Below, piece by piece: positions 1 through 7,700 of a DNA stretch of 15,245 bases. A program made the translations under genes and the position numbers. The DNA comes from an uncultured Ruminococcus sp. (lineage in GTDB: Bacteria > Bacillota > Clostridia > Oscillospirales > Ruminococcaceae). The stretch lies in assembly GCA_947178195.1 (NCBI GenBank), contig CAMWXM010000043.1:1-15245 (forward strand), read 5' to 3'. Below the pieces are notes generated by a model. That model was given only the letters and a program-made list of their open reading frames with translations. It searched no databases and was not told the DNA's origin. The stretch's first letter is position 1. The number at the start of each line of letters is the position of its first letter.

Positions 1-2
1 TC

Positions 3-245
3 GCCAAATTTAATGTTGAAGGACTGCTCCGTGGCGATTATGCAAGCAGAATGTCAGGTTATGCAACCGCGCGTCAGAACGGCTGGATGTCTGCTAACGA
101 CATTCGCGACTTAGAAGAGCTTAACAGAATACCGGCAGAGGAAGGCGGCGATTTGTACCTGTGTAACGGTTCATTTACAAAATTAGCAGATGCAGGTGCG
201 TTTGCAGATAAAAATTCTAAAGAAAGCGAGGGTACTACAGAATGA
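3..245 (+). CDS. Phage portal protein, C-terminal fragment
   Basis: This is the C-terminal end of the portal protein, the dodecameric ring at the capsid vertex through which DNA is packaged and to which the tail is attached. The reading frame is open from base 3, so the gene starts left of the window; an internal ATG at 51 is not the true start. The visible 80 residues carry the typical end of HK97-type (SPP1-unrelated) portals: an FNVEGLLRGD segment, then a short helix with QNGWMSANDIRDLEELNRIP, and a loose charged tail. In the family this segment contributes to the wing/crown end of the portal. Its stop overlaps the start of the protease gene (ATGA), which implies translational coupling and fits the usual terminase-portal-protease-capsid order. 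I am confident of the family; residue-level functions of this fragment cannot be read from it. Confidence 0.9.
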   Translation, partial: AKFNVEGLLRGDYASRMSGYATARQNGWMSANDIRDLEELNRIPAEEGGDLYLCNGSFTKLADAGAFADKNSKESEGTTE

Positions 246-1045
246 AGAAATTCTGGAACTTTGTAAAGAACGAAGAAACATCGGAAACAGAGCTGATTTT
301 TAACGGTCCTATTGCGGATGAAACATGGTGGGGAGATGAAATTACTCCAGCTATGTTTCGTGATGAGCTGTCAAAAATCAGTGGTAATCTTACTGTATGG
401 CTGAATAGTCCGGGCGGCGATTGCTTCTCGGCAAGTCAAATCTACACAATGCTGAAAGACCATAAAGGCAAGGTCACAGTTAAGGTTGACGGCATTGCGG
501 CTTCGGCTGCATCTGTGGTTGCTATGGCAGGAGATGAAACGCTGATAGCTCCAACCGGGATGCTGATGATACATAATCCTATGACTATGGCGGCAGGAAA
601 TAAGTCTGATATGGAAAAGGCTATAGAACTTCTGGAGGAAGTCAAGGAGAGTATTATCAATGCTTATGCCCGAAAAACTAAGCTCAGTCGCAATAAAATC
701 TCCAAGCTGATGGATGATGAAACATGGATGAATGCTGAAAAGGCGTTGCAGCTTGGTTTTGTTGACGGAATTCTTTTTGATGAAAAGAAAGAAAAAATGC
801 CGTTTGTTCCAAAGGAAGAACCTGATGAAGATAATTCGGATGAGGATAAATCTGATGAGGGCGAATCTGAGGAAGAAGAACCCGAAGAGGACGATCCGAA
901 AAAGAAAAATACGGCAGAGGCAATGATGTATTCCGTTTCGAGATCAAGGAACTCTTTTTTGCAGAAAATATCTGCATCAACCGAACCTATCAAGGGTACG
1001 CCAATCAATCAGCTTGAAAAAAGGCTGGAGCTTTTAAGATATTAA
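242..1045 (+). CDS. ClpP-like prohead maturation protease (S14 family)
   Basis: This 267-residue protein is a serine protease that is expected to act inside the procapsid, cleaving the delta domain from the capsid protein and itself before DNA packaging. The ClpP fold signatures are visible: LNSPGG near residues 54-59 (oxyanion region), the nucleophile motif GIAASAAS with Ser88, the MIHNP motif with His111, and DDETWMNAEKALQLGFVD at about 158-175, where the third catalytic acid of ClpP-type enzymes normally lies. Residues 192-225 are almost entirely acidic (repeated DE and EE runs) and low in complexity, followed by a conserved-looking final helix ending LEKRLELLRY. The start is fixed by the ATGA overlap with the portal gene. 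The gene lies between portal and capsid, the standard position. Family and role are secure; the role of the acidic tail is unknown. Confidence 0.93.
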   Translation: MKKFWNFVKNEETSETELIFNGPIADETWWGDEITPAMFRDELSKISGNLTVWLNSPGGDCFSASQIYTMLKDHKGKVTVKVDGIAASAASVVAMAGDETLIAPTGMLMIHNPMTMAAGNKSDMEKAIELLEEVKESIINAYARKTKLSRNKISKLMDDETWMNAEKALQLGFVDGILFDEKKEKMPFVPKEEPDEDNSDEDKSDEGESEEEEPEEDDPKKKNTAEAMMYSVSRSRNSFLQKISASTEPIKGTPINQLEKRLELLRY

Positions 1046-1066
1046 TTTTTTACAGGAGGAATTTTT

Positions 1067-2263
1067 ATGACTATTCAGGAACTCAGAAAAAAGAGAGCAG
1101 ATGCATGGGACGAGGCGAGAAATTTCCTTGATTCCAAGAGTAAGGAAAGCGGAATTCTTTCCGATGAGGACAGCAAAACCTATGACGCAATGGAAAAGAA
1201 GATCGTTGATCTGGGCAAGGAAATTCAGCGTCTTGAAAGACTGGCTGAGATAGAGGCGGAAATGCAGAAGCCTACGTCTGAACCTATTCTCAGCAAACCG
1301 GTCGTACCATCGGATAATCCCGAAAAAACAGGTACAGCAAGCGATACTTACAGCAAGGCTTTCTGGAATGCGTTCCGCAACCGCAATTTTGTTGATGTAC
1401 GTAACGATTTACAGGTAGGCACAGATTCAGAGGGCGGTTATCTTGTACCTGATGAATTTGAAAGAAAACTCATCGAGGCTCTCACAGATGAAAACATTTT
1501 CCGTCCGCTTGCAACTGTAATCAAGACATCTTCCGGAGACAGAAAGATACCTATCGTCACATCTAAAGGCGAAGCTGTCTGGATAGATGAGGAAAATCAG
1601 TATTCTCTTTCCGATGATGTATTCGGTCAGGCTTCCCTTTCCGCTTTCAAGGTAGGTACGGCTATCAAGGTTTCAGAGGAACTTCTCAACGATTCCGCAT
1701 TTGACCTGTCCTCGTACATCACAAAAGAATTTGCAAGACGTGTGGGTGCAAAGGAAGAGGCAGCGTTCCTTGTCGGTGACGGTAACGGCAAGCCTACAGG
1801 CATTTTTGCGGCGACAGGCGGCGCAGAGAACGGAGCTACAACCTCCACGGCGAACATTTCCTTCGATGATATGATGGAATTGTTCTATTCGCTTAGGTTG
1901 CCCTATCGTAAAAAGGCGGTATGGATACTCAACGACAGTACGATCAAGGCTCTCCGCAAGCTGAAAGACGGCAACGGAAATTACATCTGGAATCCGGCTG
2001 TAAGTGCAGGTATTCCGGATACAATCCTCAACCGTCCTTACTACACGTCAAGCTATGCTCCGGAAATTGCGGCAGGAAAAGCGGCGATAGCATTCGGCGA
2101 TTTCTCTTACTACTGGATCGCCGACAGGCAGGGTTTTACATTCAAGCGTTTAAACGAAGTGTTCGCTATGAATGGTCAGGTCGGATTCATTGCATCAAAG
2201 CGTGTTGACGGCAGACTTATCTTGCCGGAGGCTGTAAAGACACTTAAGATAAAGGGCGCATAA
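1067..2263 (+). CDS. Major capsid protein, HK97 family
   Basis: This 398-residue protein is the shell subunit of an HK97-fold icosahedral capsid. Residues 1-66 form a charged, heptad-like helix (delta domain) that acts as an internal scaffold in this family and is removed by the neighbouring protease. A low-complexity linker rich in Pro, Ser and Lys follows at about 67-92. The mature domain begins near residue 105-120 with the hallmark GTDSEGGYLVP, followed by the N-arm and E-loop region. The signature FLVGDGNGKPTGIF at about 235-247 and the A-domain end near 360-398 are also typical. A strong ribosome site, AGGAGGA at 1054-1060, sits 6 bases before the ATG, consistent with very high expression. 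The likely cleavage point between delta domain and mature protein, around residues 93-115, is inferred and not directly visible. Confidence 0.96.
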   Translation: MTIQELRKKRADAWDEARNFLDSKSKESGILSDEDSKTYDAMEKKIVDLGKEIQRLERLAEIEAEMQKPTSEPILSKPVVPSDNPEKTGTASDTYSKAFWNAFRNRNFVDVRNDLQVGTDSEGGYLVPDEFERKLIEALTDENIFRPLATVIKTSSGDRKIPIVTSKGEAVWIDEENQYSLSDDVFGQASLSAFKVGTAIKVSEELLNDSAFDLSSYITKEFARRVGAKEEAAFLVGDGNGKPTGIFAATGGAENGATTSTANISFDDMMELFYSLRLPYRKKAVWILNDSTIKALRKLKDGNGNYIWNPAVSAGIPDTILNRPYYTSSYAPEIAAGKAAIAFGDFSYYWIADRQGFTFKRLNEVFAMNGQVGFIASKRVDGRLILPEAVKTLKIKGA

Positions 2264-2264
2264 G

Positions 2265-2537
2265 ATGATAAGTTTGCAGGAAGCAAAAAATTATCTTCGT
2301 GTTGACCACCCAGAGGACGATAAGCTGATTTCCGATTTGCTGATGACTGCAAAAAAGCTGTGTATGGATGTTGGACGTATGAATGAAGAACAGTTTGAAA
2401 GTAATGAGGACACCACAAGAACGGCGATGCTGTTCACGGTGTCCTATCTTTATGAAAACAGAAATACAGCGGATTTTCACAAACTGACTTTATCATTGCG
2501 TTCCATTCTTTTTGCACAGCGTGAAGGAGTGATCTGA
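2265..2537 (+). CDS. Head-tail connector (HK97 gp6-like adaptor)
   Basis: This 90-residue protein matches the small all-helical adaptor family of HK97 gp6 (phage QLRG/DNA-packaging-type proteins) that forms a ring beneath the portal. It shows the usual start ISLQEAKNYLRVDHPEDDKLISDLL, a helix leading to the second helix with the TAMLFTVSYLYENR motif, and a C-terminal LSLRSILFAQRE segment, which in many relatives ends in a similar LR.L arrangement. It starts one base after the capsid stop with only a weak ribosome site (AAAGGG at 2251-2256), so it is probably translated by coupling to the capsid gene. Its stop overlaps the next start (TGATG). The assignment rests on sequence pattern, length and position, all of which agree. 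Confidence 0.88.
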   Translation: MISLQEAKNYLRVDHPEDDKLISDLLMTAKKLCMDVGRMNEEQFESNEDTTRTAMLFTVSYLYENRNTADFHKLTLSLRSILFAQREGVI

Positions 2538-2890
2538 TGGAGATAGGAAGATTAAATCAGCGTATCACGATTATGGAATACAGCACGAAGGTTGATAATA
2601 TTGGCAATCACAAAGCTCAGTGGGATGAAGCTTTCTCCTGCTGGGCGGCTGTTGCTGTAAAGTCATCTTCGGAAAACACAGAAGCAGGTGTTACAAAGGA
2701 GGCTCTGTCCATTGAGTTTACAATTAGACAGACTCCTCAAACAATCAATTTATCTACATCTGCACATCGGATTCAGTTCCGTGGCGCTATCTACAATATT
2801 GACAGTATTCTGCCGAATTTTCGGTCTTTGGACTATATGAAAATCGTTGCATACATAAGAAGAGCAGGTGAAAACGATGAGTTCTGTTGA
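2537..2890 (+). CDS. Head closure / head-tail adaptor protein
   Basis: This 117-residue beta-rich protein belongs to the phage head-tail joining family (SPP1 gp16-like stoppers), which closes the portal channel after packaging and offers the docking surface for the tail. Supporting features are the start MEIGRLNQRITIMEY, the conserved segment around QWDEAFSCWAAVAV, and the C-terminal RIQFRGAIYNIDSILPN followed by MKIVAYIRR; this RI.F.G..Y.I pattern is typical of the family. The gene overlaps its upstream neighbour by one base (TGATG) and its stop lies inside the beginning of the next gene, so it is in a tightly coupled run of connector genes. The alternative of an unrelated tail component is unlikely given order and length. 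Confidence 0.88.
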   Translation: MEIGRLNQRITIMEYSTKVDNIGNHKAQWDEAFSCWAAVAVKSSSENTEAGVTKEALSIEFTIRQTPQTINLSTSAHRIQFRGAIYNIDSILPNFRSLDYMKIVAYIRRAGENDEFC

Positions 2891-3245
2891 TAATATGGTT
2901 GATGAAATTATGAAAGGTCTGCGTGAATATGCCGATTTTGCGGATGATGCTATGAAGAAAGCCGTTCGTAAAACTGCCGCTTCTGTCAGAAAAGAAATTT
3001 CTGACAATGCTCCGAAGCGAACGGGCAAATATGCTAAAAGCTGGGCAACAAAGAAAGTTGCAGAGAACAGCCATAAGCTTGAAATGACCGTACATTCCAA
3101 AGATCACTATCAGATTGCACACCTTTTAGAGAAAGGTCATGCCAAACGTGGCGGCGGTCGTGTGAATGGCAAGCCGCATATTGCTCCTGCTGAGGAAAAC
3201 GGCGCAGAACTTCTGGAATCGCTTATTGCAAAGGAGCTGTCATGA
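2877..3245 (+). CDS. HK97 gp10-like tail-completion / minor structural protein
   Basis: This 122-residue protein resembles the HK97-gp10 family, which is found between the head-closure protein and the tail terminator and is thought to help join or complete the tail. It begins with a helical segment (VDEIMKGLREYADFADDAMKKAVRKTA), continues with NAPKRTGKYAKSWATKK, where P.RTG...SW is the best-known motif of the family, then the HLLEKGHAKRGGGRV segment with its Gly-rich turn and a short HIAPAEEN tail. A GTG at 2868 would add three residues, but AGGTG at 2866-2870 lies 6 bases before the ATG at 2877 and is a better ribosome site for the ATG, so I chose that start. The gene overlaps its upstream neighbour by 14 bases and its downstream neighbour by 4. 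Confidence 0.85.
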   Translation: MSSVDNMVDEIMKGLREYADFADDAMKKAVRKTAASVRKEISDNAPKRTGKYAKSWATKKVAENSHKLEMTVHSKDHYQIAHLLEKGHAKRGGGRVNGKPHIAPAEENGAELLESLIAKELS

Positions 3246-3559
3246 ATTACGAAGAGATAAATGAAATGATGCAGGAGATGGGATTCCCCTTTGCGTATCA
3301 TCACTTTGCCGAGGGTGAAAGTCCACAGCCTCCTTTTCTGATTTTTCTGTCGCCGGGAGAGAATACATTTTCAGCTGATAATTTGATGTATTACAGCTTT
3401 AAACAACTTGACATTGAATTGTACACGGATGAAAAATCTCCTGAAACAGAGGAACATGTGGAGGAAATCCTGAAACAGCATCATATTTTTTATAACAAAA
3501 CAGAGGTATGGATCGAAAGCGAAAAGCTCTATGAGATCCTGTATGAAATGGAGGTTTAA
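3242..3559 (+). CDS. Putative tail terminator / minor tail protein
   Basis: This is a 105-residue protein lying where siphoviruses of Firmicutes encode the tail terminator, a ring protein that caps the tail tube on the head side and stops tube growth. The sequence has a helical start (NYEEINEMMQEMGFPFAYHHF), a Pro-rich PPFLIFLSP segment, and beta-strand-like LDIELYTDEKSPETEEHVEEIL followed by WIESEKLYEILYEMEV. The Q.P.PFLIFL...DN and later ELYTD..S pattern is common in these small tail proteins. It starts within the stop of the previous gene (ATGA), with AAGGAG at 3231-3236 as ribosome site. The terminator role is inferred mainly from position between the gp10-like and major tail genes; the family match is moderate. 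Confidence 0.68.
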   Translation: MNYEEINEMMQEMGFPFAYHHFAEGESPQPPFLIFLSPGENTFSADNLMYYSFKQLDIELYTDEKSPETEEHVEEILKQHHIFYNKTEVWIESEKLYEILYEMEV

Positions 3560-3561
3560 CT

Positions 3562-4188
3562 ATGGCTGTTGGAGATAAAAATAAGGTCAAATTTGGTCTG
3601 AATAAGGTACATTGGGCGAAAATCAAGTCTTACGATGATGATGGAATGCCCGTTTATGAAGCAGTCCACAGATTGCCCGGAGCAGTGTCACTGTCGATTG
3701 ACGCAGAGGGCGAAAATGAAAACTTTTATGCTGACAATGGCGTTTATTACGTCATTAACAACAATTCCGGATACACAGGCGACCTTGAAATAGCTCTTGT
3801 GCCGTTGGATTTTGCAACACAAATATTAGGCGAAAAGCTTGACGCCAGAGGCGTTCTTTACGAAACAAACACAGCTGAAGCGGCACAGTTCGCACTCTTT
3901 TTCGAGTTTGACGGCGATAAACGCCATATTCGTCATGTGTTCTACTGCTGTACCGCAAGCCGTCCGGCAACAGAGTCCAGCACTATTGAAGATAGCAAGG
4001 AAGTTAAAACAGAAACACTGTCCCTTACTGCAACGGCTCTTGTTAACGGTCTTGTTAAGGCTAAAACCTGTGAAGCTACTCAGGATGCACAGTATGAGAA
4101 TTGGTTCAAATCTGTGTATATGCCGGATGAGTCAATGTTAAGTTCCAATACTGTCACAACCAAATCTACTGACAAAACAACATCTTAA
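3562..4188 (+). CDS. Major tail protein, phi13 type
   Basis: This 208-residue protein is the tail tube subunit, stacking as rings around the tape measure. It shows the phi13-family pattern: an N-terminal KVKFGLNKVHWAKI segment, LPGAVSLSIDAEGENENFYADNG, then GYTGDLEIALVPLDFATQILGE, and FFEFDGDKRHIRHVFYCCTASRP. The C-terminal segment with ETLSLTATAL and a Thr/Ser-rich final stretch of about 20 residues looks flexible. GGAGGT at 3550-3555 sits 6 bases before the ATG, a good site for a highly expressed gene. Two adjacent cysteines (YCCTAS) are unusual in a tube protein but do occur in this type. Position directly before the tail assembly chaperone supports the call. Confidence 0.9.
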   Translation: MAVGDKNKVKFGLNKVHWAKIKSYDDDGMPVYEAVHRLPGAVSLSIDAEGENENFYADNGVYYVINNNSGYTGDLEIALVPLDFATQILGEKLDARGVLYETNTAEAAQFALFFEFDGDKRHIRHVFYCCTASRPATESSTIEDSKEVKTETLSLTATALVNGLVKAKTCEATQDAQYENWFKSVYMPDESMLSSNTVTTKSTDKTTS

Positions 4189-4200
4189 CGGAGGTATAGT

Positions 4201-4590
4201 ATGGCTATAAAGGAAAATATTATCGTGGATGGAATTGAAGTACCTTTCAAGGCGAGTGCGGCTGTGCCTCGCCTTTATCGCTTAAAATTCGGACGTGACA
4301 TTTACAAGGATTTAGCAGATTTAAAGAAATCCGTTAATGAAAATGAAGATGAAGATACAGAAAACTCCGCATTGAGTATTGAATCTCTTGAAGTTTTTGA
4401 AAATATAGCGTATATCATGGCAAAACACGCTAACCCGGAGGGCGTTCCTTCTGAACCTGATGAATGGTTAGAGCAGTTCAATACTTTTTCAATTTATGAA
4501 GTTCTTCCACAGCTTCTTGGACTGTGGGGATTGAATACCGAAACACAGGTTAAGTCTAAAAAAAACATCGCCCGATTGACAGGGAAATGA
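4201..4590 (+). CDS. Tail assembly chaperone, upstream frame (gpG-like)
   Basis: This 129-residue protein is the short product of the tail assembly chaperone locus, which keeps the tape measure protein soluble and recruits tube subunits; it is not part of the virion. It has the usual pattern of these Firmicute proteins: a short beta start (MAIKENIIVDGIEVPFKASAA), then PRLYRLKFGRDIYKDLADL, an acidic linker (ENEDEDTEN), a helix with ENIAYIMAKHANPEGVP, and the DEWLEQFNTFSIYEVLPQLLGLWGLN segment. Near its end it contains the slippery run at 4560-4566, which allows a fraction of ribosomes to shift to the -1 frame and add the downstream domain. GGAGGT at 4190-4195 is the ribosome site. Position between the major tail and tape measure genes is canonical. 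Confidence 0.88.
   Translation: MAIKENIIVDGIEVPFKASAAVPRLYRLKFGRDIYKDLADLKKSVNENEDEDTENSALSIESLEVFENIAYIMAKHANPEGVPSEPDEWLEQFNTFSIYEVLPQLLGLWGLNTETQVKSKKNIARLTGK
4560..4566 (+). promoter_or_regulatory. -1 programmed ribosomal frameshift slippery heptamer (A AAA AAC)
   Basis: The heptamer A AAA AAC is in the correct phase of the upstream chaperone frame (codons AAA at 4561-4563 and AAC at 4564-4566), so both P- and A-site tRNAs can re-pair after a -1 slip. It sits at the 3' end of a run of eight A residues (4558-4565). After the slip, reading continues at 4566 in the frame of the downstream ORF with no stop until 4749-4751, giving a fusion of 183 residues. Siphovirus tail assembly chaperones commonly use such a shift. 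I see only a weak CAGG upstream and no clear downstream stem, so efficiency cannot be judged. Confidence 0.85.
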
Positions 4591-4751
4591 CAACTCCGCT
4601 TTTTCTGCTCCGATGCGTTCAGCTTGGGTTGAGTTTGTCGGAACTCGACCTGCTGACCATCGGGCTTGTTAACGATATGTTCACAGAAAAAGAAAATGAC
4701 GATTTTAATTATCCGTATAAACCGACACAGGAGGACTTCGATAAGTTTTAG
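4587..4751 (+). CDS. Tail assembly chaperone, downstream frame (T domain)
   Basis: This short frame encodes the T domain of the tail assembly chaperone, which in lambda-like systems binds tube subunits while the G part binds the tape measure. It is expected to be made mostly as a -1 frameshift extension of the upstream gene, with translation entering the frame at 4566; residues then run through HRPIDRE before the Met encoded at 4587. An ATG at 4587 overlaps the upstream stop (ATGA) and would give a 54-residue free product, so independent initiation by coupling is also possible. The sequence pattern PLFLLRCVQLGLSLSELDLL, GLVNDMFTEKENDDF and the final TQEDFDKF is highly typical of this domain in Firmicute siphophages. 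It ends 17 bases before the tape measure start. Confidence 0.87.
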   Translation: MTTPLFLLRCVQLGLSLSELDLLTIGLVNDMFTEKENDDFNYPYKPTQEDFDKF

Positions 4752-4768
4752 CGGTAGGAGGTGAAAAA

Positions 4769-7700
4769 ATGGCAAATCGAATTAAGGGCATAACCGTTGA
4801 GATAAATGGTGATACCACCAAGCTTTCAAAGGCTCTGGAGGGAGTAAACAAGAATATAAAAAGTACACAGTCTGAACTTAAAGACGTGGAAAGGCTTTTA
4901 AAACTCGATCCGGGCAATACAGAGCTTTTGTCGCAGAAACAGAAGCTTCTTGCCGACAGTATTGGTTCGACAAAGGAAAAACTGGAAACTCTGAAAACCG
5001 CTGCAGAACAGGCAAATACCGCCCTTGAAAACGGCGCTGTATCACAGCAGCAGTACGATGCTTTGCAGCGTGAAATTATTGAAACAGAACAGGATTTAAA
5101 GAGTCTTGAATCACAGGCAAATCAATCGTCAACGGCACTTGAAAAGATAGCAGTCGCCGGCGGTAAGTTTGAAAACGCAGGTGAAAAAATTTCCAATGCT
5201 GGTAAGGCATTACTTCCCCTGACAGGCGCAGTGGCTGGAATTGGAACAACAGCGGCGGTAAAATTTGCAGAGGTTGACAAAACCATGCAGCTTACCAATG
5301 CTACAATGGGTAATACTGAAGAACAGGCTAATCTACTTGACAAAGCCATGAAAGACGCTGCTTCAAATTCTACTTTCGGAATGAGTGATGCAGCCACGGC
5401 AACGCTTAACTTTGCTCGCGCAGGACTGACGGCTGAACAGGCGGCATCTGCTCTCGCTCCTGCCATGAATCTGGCAGCAGGTGAAGGTGGCAATTTGGAC
5501 ACGGTTTCTGCCGGGTTGGTTGCAACCATCAACGGATTTCACGGTTCTTTTGATGAAGCAGCAAATTATGCTGATATTTTTGCCGCTGCCTGCAATAACT
5601 CAGCGTTGGATGTGGACAGCTTGTCAGGCGCAATGTCTGTTGCCGCTCCGATTTTCTCTTCCGCAGGATATAAGGTAAACGATGCGGCACTTTACATGGG
5701 TGTTATGGCAAATAACGGTATTGAAGCTGAGGTTGCGGCAAACTCTCTTAAAACAGGTCTTGCAAGGCTTGTAAGTCCTGCAAAAGAGGGTGCGGCAATG
5801 ATGGAACAGCTTGGAATTTCGGTTACCGAAAGCGATGGCTCTATGAAGGATTCTATTGTAATTCAGAAGGAACTTAATGCCGCATTTTCAAAGCTTTCAG
5901 AGTCCGAACAGATCGCCGCCGCCTCCGCCATTTTCGGTAAAAACCAGATGGCTCCGTGGCTGGCTCTTATCAATACAGCTCCAAGCGATGTTGGAGAGTT
6001 GAGTGATTCCATCAACAACTGTACAGGTACTACCGATGAAATGTCTCAGGCTATGATGAGCGGTTTCGGCGGTTCTATAGAGCAGTTAAAATCTTCTATA
6101 GATGTGCTATTAACATCTTTGGGGCAGCTTTTGGCAAATTACCTGACTCCAATAATCGCTAAAATTCAGGAGCTTGTGAACAAGTTCAATAACCTGAGTC
6201 CACGGACGCAGGACATAGCTGTAAAAATTGGACTTGTTGCAGGAGCGTTAGGGCCTGTGCTTATCATGGTCGGAAAGGCAACAAGCAGTGTTGGAAGTAT
6301 TATGAAGCTTCTGCCCAAGCTGTCGGGGTTGTTGGGTGGTCTGTCTTTGCCTATGATGGGCGTTATAGCCGCTGTAGCTGCACTTGTAGGCGGATTTATT
6401 GCTTTTAAGAATTCAGGTAAAAGTGTGTCCGAATTTTTTGACGGCATAAAGGAAAAACTGTCTGGTTTCATTTCGTCCATAAGCGGATTTATAAAAAACA
6501 ATCTTCCCGGAATTGTACAGTCCTTTACTGATATGATACCTGAATTTGCCTCTTTTGCAAGTGAATTGATAACATCACTTGTGGACTTTATTTCCAACCT
6601 TCTGCCAGAGCTTATTCCCGTTGCTGTGGAACTTATACAGACTATTATTGACGGTCTTATACAGGCTCTTCCTGCACTTGTACAGGGTGCTTTGCAGATC
6701 ATAACAGCGTTGGTAAATGGAATTATCAAGAATCTGCCAAAGATTATAAATGCCGCACTGCAAATTATAACGGCGCTGATAAATGGAATCGTGCAGAATC
6801 TGCCCATGATAATACAAGCAGCAATTCAGCTTGTAATGTCTTTGGTACAGGGCATAATTGACAATTTGCCTATGATAATACAGGCTGCTCTTGATTTAAT
6901 AACAGCACTGATACAGGGAATTGTCGATAATCTCCCTATGATAATTGAAGCGGCGGTTCAGCTGATCACGTCTCTTGTACAGGGACTTATAGATAATCTT
7001 CCTATGATAATAGACGCTGTATTTCAATTGCTGACCGGACTTGTACAAGCTATAATCGACAATCTTCCTATGATAATAGAGGCGGCGATCCAGATGATAG
7101 CCGCTTTGGTGTCAGGACTTGTAAGCGCAATTCCTGATGTTCTGTCTGCAATTTGGGATATGCTGAAACAGATGGTGGCGAAGCTGAAAGAAGTTGATTG
7201 GCTTGCAAAGGGCAAAGAGATTCTTACGTCCCTGCTCAATGGTCTGAAAAGTGTGGTGTCAACCATTATATCTTCTATCAAAGATCTGGTAAGCGATATC
7301 TGGAATAGTTTTAAAGAACTTCCCGGCAAAATGCTTGATATTGGCTCAAATATTGTATCCGGCATCTGGGAAGGCATCAGCGGTGCAGCAGGATGGCTCT
7401 GGGATCAGATTTCCGGATTTTGCGAGGGTATCTGGGACGGTGTAAAAGACTTTTTTGGCATCAATTCTCCGTCAAAGCTATTTAAGGAAGAGCTTGGTTA
7501 TAACCTTGTTTACGGCTTTGCGGAGGGCATCGACGACAAGGTGAAGAATGCTGTTAATGCTGTGAATTCTATGGGGCAGGATGTTATGAAAGCTGCTGAA
7601 AGGTCGCTCCGAATGGACTGGAATGTCAGCGGTCTTGGCAATGCTCCAAAGTCAAACTCTATCGTTAACAATTACTACAATACTGATAACAGCAGGACGG

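Noticed and set aside
664..1008. Minus-strand open frame rich in Ser (114 residues) opposite the protease
   Set aside because: It is the antisense shadow of the acidic GAT/GAA-rich protease tail, has no ribosome site and lies wholly inside a well-supported gene.
2868..2876. GTG start for the gp10-like protein
   Set aside because: The bases around it (AGGTG) are better explained as the ribosome site for ATG 2877, six bases downstream.
6166..6807. Minus-strand open frame of 213 residues opposite the tape measure
   Set aside because: It arises from the periodic hydrophobic coding pattern on +; there is no ribosome site or recognisable protein, and the + gene is certain.
6599..7192. Possible CRISPR-like array because of the regular 66-base period
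   Set aside because: The period is in frame and carries a conserved protein pattern with third-position changes; there are no identical short repeats with unique spacers.
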